A stretch of DNA of 7,164 nt from an uncultured cyanobacterium. Lineage in GTDB: Bacteria; Cyanobacteriota; Cyanobacteriia; PCC-6307; Cyanobiaceae. Positions 4,983 through 7,164 of the stretch are shown here, in pieces (position 1 is the first letter of the stretch; each line of letters begins with the position of its first letter). A program made the translations under genes and the position numbers. Location of the stretch: NCBI GenBank assembly GCA_903934745.1, contig CAIZOZ010000224.1, positions 1 through 7,164 of the forward strand. Direction: 5' to 3'. The notes beneath the pieces are model-generated. The model saw nothing but the letters and a program-made list of their open reading frames with translations. It did not search any database and was not told where the DNA came from.

Positions 4983-6785
4983 GTGGCCATGGGTGCACAA
5001 GCCAAGAACGCGGCTCAAGGCCCAACCGCTGCCTTCGAGCCACCAACCGCAATGGCGACCGCCGCCCATGAGCCTGTCCCAGGCAACGGCCCCAAACCTG
5101 AACCCTGCCTCAGCCCTGACCAGGAGCTTGTGCTTAGCGAAGGACTGCTGGCCATCGCCGAGGAGATCCACAACCAGCCAGAGGCGGAAGCCCACAGCCT
5201 CAGCCACTGGTTCACCTGGCTGGATGAAGAGGGCTACGACCAGCCCGGCATCGCAAGGGCCCTGCAGCAACTCTGCCAGCAGCGACTGGGCGCCGAGGCC
5301 GGCCAGCAGCTGCAGGCGCAAGCCAAGGCCAGGGCTGACGACCCGCAAGGCGTGCCCAGCGCGATCGAGCACCTAAGCCAGAACCATCCGGAGCTGCTGG
5401 AGGAGCTGCTGGCGATTGAACAGACCCGCCAGGAGGAACTGCAGCGCCTCCACGCCATGGCGGGGGGGATATCAAAATATGGGAAAGTGGGTATACCAGT
5501 AGTTGGTTTTAGCTTGGGCCTAGCTTACTTTATATACAAGGAACGTCAAACCACCAAACTGATCAATAAAATGAAAGCGAATCTTGTGCGTCAAGCACCC
5601 AATATAACAGGGAGAGAAAGCGCAACGAGCTTCCTTGAGCACAACATGGAGATAACAATAACAAAGAAGATAGAAAAGACATATTATGAGGTACAAAACA
5701 TGAAATACGAAGATCTCATCAGCGAAGGGAGCCATAAACTTGCCGTACCCCTGAACACGATGTCCCCCTCCGATATTAAACTGCAAGCCGAAATTCTTTC
5801 TGGTAAATTCGTAAAGGCTGCATCTCATTACGACAAGAGTCCCGTCGCCGCAGAACTGCAAGCAACAATACTAAGGTTACGAAAACCTAAAGTTTATTTA
5901 GCCGAATTCAATAACTGGATGCAGCTCAAAGAAAAAGAAGTAAGCGCAGATGCGACCCATGAAGCTAGCGACATCTTACGTGAATCCAGAACAGAGTTTT
6001 CAGACGTGACACACGATATCTACAAAAATATAAATGATATTCCTCGCGACCTAAGAAAGGAATTTCATAGATCTGAATACATTCAACAAAGATTAATTGG
6101 TGATATAAAAGGAGAGACCAATGGCAGGATACATTTTTTTCAAACACTTGTCGAAAAAGATATTCACAGCACGCTACAGGCAAATCATGCAGAGCTCAAG
6201 GCGGCAGTGGACAGAGGAGCGGATTTAAGCTCCTATGAAAAAATAAATAATTCCATCGATTTTGACTTTACTGATGCAGGAATTAAATTAGCATATTCAA
6301 AAAACGGAGAGGCAGCTCTTGCCAAATATTCGAAACAATACCTGTGTGAAGCAGTAATTGCACGCGGTGGCTTAAGCATCGATGAGATTTTCGTTAACAG
6401 AAATCCGCTGATAATAGAAGCAAAACAACTATTAAATAACCCAAAGCTCGATAAAACATTAAAAGTAAATCTTCGCAGACAATTGACAAAGACATCGGAA
6501 ATCGAACCACTTATCCAACAAATTTACATAGATGACAGGGCAGAACTTTTTAGTCAAATCCTGAAAACTACGGATAATACAATCAAGAATCAGCTAGAAA
6601 ATGAGCTCGACGATCCGTTAATTTGGTTTGATAAATCAATCGATAAAAATATTGCTATTGTCGATCACTGGATAGAAGGTGAAGCCTGCAAGTCTTTTCA
6701 AGGCGCACTCAATGCAGCCAAAGATAGCCTCAAGGCAGCCGAACGAGATGCTGGTGGAGCTGGGCGAATAATCGAGGATTCATAA
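4983..6785 (+). CDS. Large membrane-anchored helical protein of unknown function, compositionally mosaic
   Basis: I do not recognise this 600-residue protein. Residues 1-45 are Ala/Pro-rich and probably disordered. Residues 46-160 are helical and Glu/Gln/Leu-rich (SPDQELVLSEGLLAIAEEI; HPELLEELLAIEQTRQEELQ). A hydrophobic stretch at about 168-185 (VGIPVVGFSLGLAYFIYK) is a single predicted membrane helix, with KYGK before it and KER, then many Lys, after it. Residues 190-600 are charged, Lys/Glu/Ile/Asn-rich and mostly helical, with no catalytic motif I can name. There is no signal peptide at the N-terminus. Base composition changes at about 5465. A 60-base line before it is about 63% GC (5101-5160); lines after it fall to about 28% (5641-5700) and 25% (6241-6300), with frequent AGA, ATA and AAA codons. 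GTG 4983 or ATG 4989 starts the frame; neither has a good ribosome binding site. The AT-rich part is probably acquired. Confidence 0.8.
   Translation: MAMGAQAKNAAQGPTAAFEPPTAMATAAHEPVPGNGPKPEPCLSPDQELVLSEGLLAIAEEIHNQPEAEAHSLSHWFTWLDEEGYDQPGIARALQQLCQQRLGAEAGQQLQAQAKARADDPQGVPSAIEHLSQNHPELLEELLAIEQTRQEELQRLHAMAGGISKYGKVGIPVVGFSLGLAYFIYKERQTTKLINKMKANLVRQAPNITGRESATSFLEHNMEITITKKIEKTYYEVQNMKYEDLISEGSHKLAVPLNTMSPSDIKLQAEILSGKFVKAASHYDKSPVAAELQATILRLRKPKVYLAEFNNWMQLKEKEVSADATHEASDILRESRTEFSDVTHDIYKNINDIPRDLRKEFHRSEYIQQRLIGDIKGETNGRIHFFQTLVEKDIHSTLQANHAELKAAVDRGADLSSYEKINNSIDFDFTDAGIKLAYSKNGEAALAKYSKQYLCEAVIARGGLSIDEIFVNRNPLIIEAKQLLNNPKLDKTLKVNLRRQLTKTSEIEPLIQQIYIDDRAELFSQILKTTDNTIKNQLENELDDPLIWFDKSIDKNIAIVDHWIEGEACKSFQGALNAAKDSLKAAERDAGGAGRIIEDS
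5462..5468 (+). repeat. Run of seven G at the composition boundary of the mosaic gene
   Basis: Seven consecutive G follow GC in codons 160-162, exactly where GC-rich sequence gives way to AT-rich sequence. Loss or gain of one G leads to a stop codon within about 20 codons in either shifted frame, before or inside the membrane segment. Slippage here would leave only the soluble N-terminal domain. This is seen in sequence; any phase-variation role is inference. Confidence 0.6.
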
Positions 6786-7164
6786 TTCCCGCAACCCCTT
6801 CCATCCCCGCATGCCCCATTAGCCCATGCGCAGCCCCTCTTCCCAACGCAAACCGCCCTTGGGAGAGCATCGCCACTTCAACACCCCGCATTGGCCCGCC
6901 AGCCTACGAGGCGTTTTCCCGTCCAGGCGTGGATTTAGTCGCAAGCTCCGGTGGCCGGCTACAGCCCTCGGGGCAGCGATCCGAAGCCCGGTACAGGCAA
7001 CCAGCGCTGGCCCTGACCATGCCCTGAACACGATGGCAGCGCCGCGCTTACGCAGGCCCCACTGACAAGGCCCCCCCAAGGATGATGCAGACCTGAGCTT
7101 TTCAGCGACGATGAGATAGGCGAACGCTTATGGAGTTGTCACCGAAGAAGCTGGGCCTGAACGC
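6786..7164. other. GC-rich stretch with no supported gene at the right edge
   Basis: Composition returns to GC-rich straight after the mosaic gene. Two overlapping frames of about 80 codons (plus 6826-7065 and minus 7079-6819) are Arg/Pro/Gly-rich on both strands and have no recognisable family, so I do not call either. An ATG at 7130 reads MELSPKKLGLN to the edge, with a weak AGG about 9 bases upstream. It could begin a gene, but 11 codons are too few to judge. No tRNA arms or rRNA sequence were seen. Confidence 0.45.
6808..6867. repeat. Two consecutive hairpin-forming inverted repeats downstream of the mosaic gene
   Basis: The first pairs CGCATG (6808-6813) with CATGCG (6825-6830) around an 11-base loop. 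The second pairs CTCTTCCCAA (6837-6846) with TTGGGAGAG (6859-6867), nine pairs with one bulge, around a 12-base loop. They begin 22 bases after the stop at 6785. No T-run follows, so a standard intrinsic terminator is unlikely; they might mark a transcript 3' end or a small repeat element. Confidence 0.35.

Noticed and set aside
4972..5376. 134-codon frame starting at ATG 4972
   Set aside because: Ser/Pro/Arg/Thr-rich with no protein-like pattern. The overlapping frame from 4983 has regular helical composition and continues for 600 codons. The start-site oddity is kept as a finding.
4983..6785. Polymorphic (contact-dependent) toxin with an AT-rich C-terminal toxin domain
   Set aside because: There is no secretion or repeat region, no pre-toxin motif and no small immunity gene downstream. 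The AT-rich part is two thirds of the protein, not a short tip.
6819..7079. 86-codon minus-strand frame and overlapping 79-codon plus-strand frame near the right edge
   Set aside because: Both strands are open at once, as expected for GC-rich non-coding DNA, and neither shows a domain or a ribosome site I trust.
1..7164. HIP1 palindromes (GCGATCGC), CRISPR array, tRNA or rRNA genes
   Set aside because: By eye I found only near-matches to HIP1, no regularly spaced repeats, and no tRNA T-arm or rRNA-like sequence.

Overview
The window is high-GC cyanobacterial chromosome, most likely from the Synechococcus/Cyanobium group of picocyanobacteria. This rests on gene content and order: accB and efp on the minus strand, divergent from a TLP40/CYP38-type lumenal cyclophilin and thiL on the plus strand. 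One 60-base line inside thiL is about 80% GC. The genus is inferred from order and protein motifs, not from a database search.

Left half (1-3294), core genes. efp (761-201, minus) and the start of accB (195-1, minus) form an operon with a 5-base gap. Divergent from them, a secreted cyclophilin (875-2023) and thiL (2029-3294) form a second tight operon, also with a 5-base gap. The divergent promoters must lie in 762-874. These genes cover translation past proline stretches, the first step of fatty-acid synthesis, a probable photosystem II assembly or maintenance factor, and the last step of thiamine diphosphate synthesis.

Middle (about 3220-4645), accessory. Two different Phd/YefM antitoxin + PIN-domain (VapC-like) toxin modules face each other tail to tail. 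Module 1 is 3249-3889 on plus; module 2 is 4608-3935 on minus. In both, antitoxin and toxin overlap by the four bases GTGA. The first antitoxin starts inside the 3' end of thiL, whose frame runs about 45 codons past the expected end of the protein. This looks like a core-gene end altered by an accessory insertion. Each antitoxin start has a symmetric or repeated sequence that could be its operator.

Right half (4646-7164), accessory and mostly unexplained. A block without a convincing gene (about 340-360 bases) leads to a 600-residue protein of unknown function (4983-6785). The first 160 codons of this gene have host-like GC-rich composition. The remainder drops abruptly to as little as 25-28% GC in some 60-base lines, with a predicted membrane segment just after the switch and a run of seven G at the switch itself. 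This mosaic gene is the most unusual item in the window. The last 379 bases return to high GC and contain two hairpin-forming repeats but no gene I can support.
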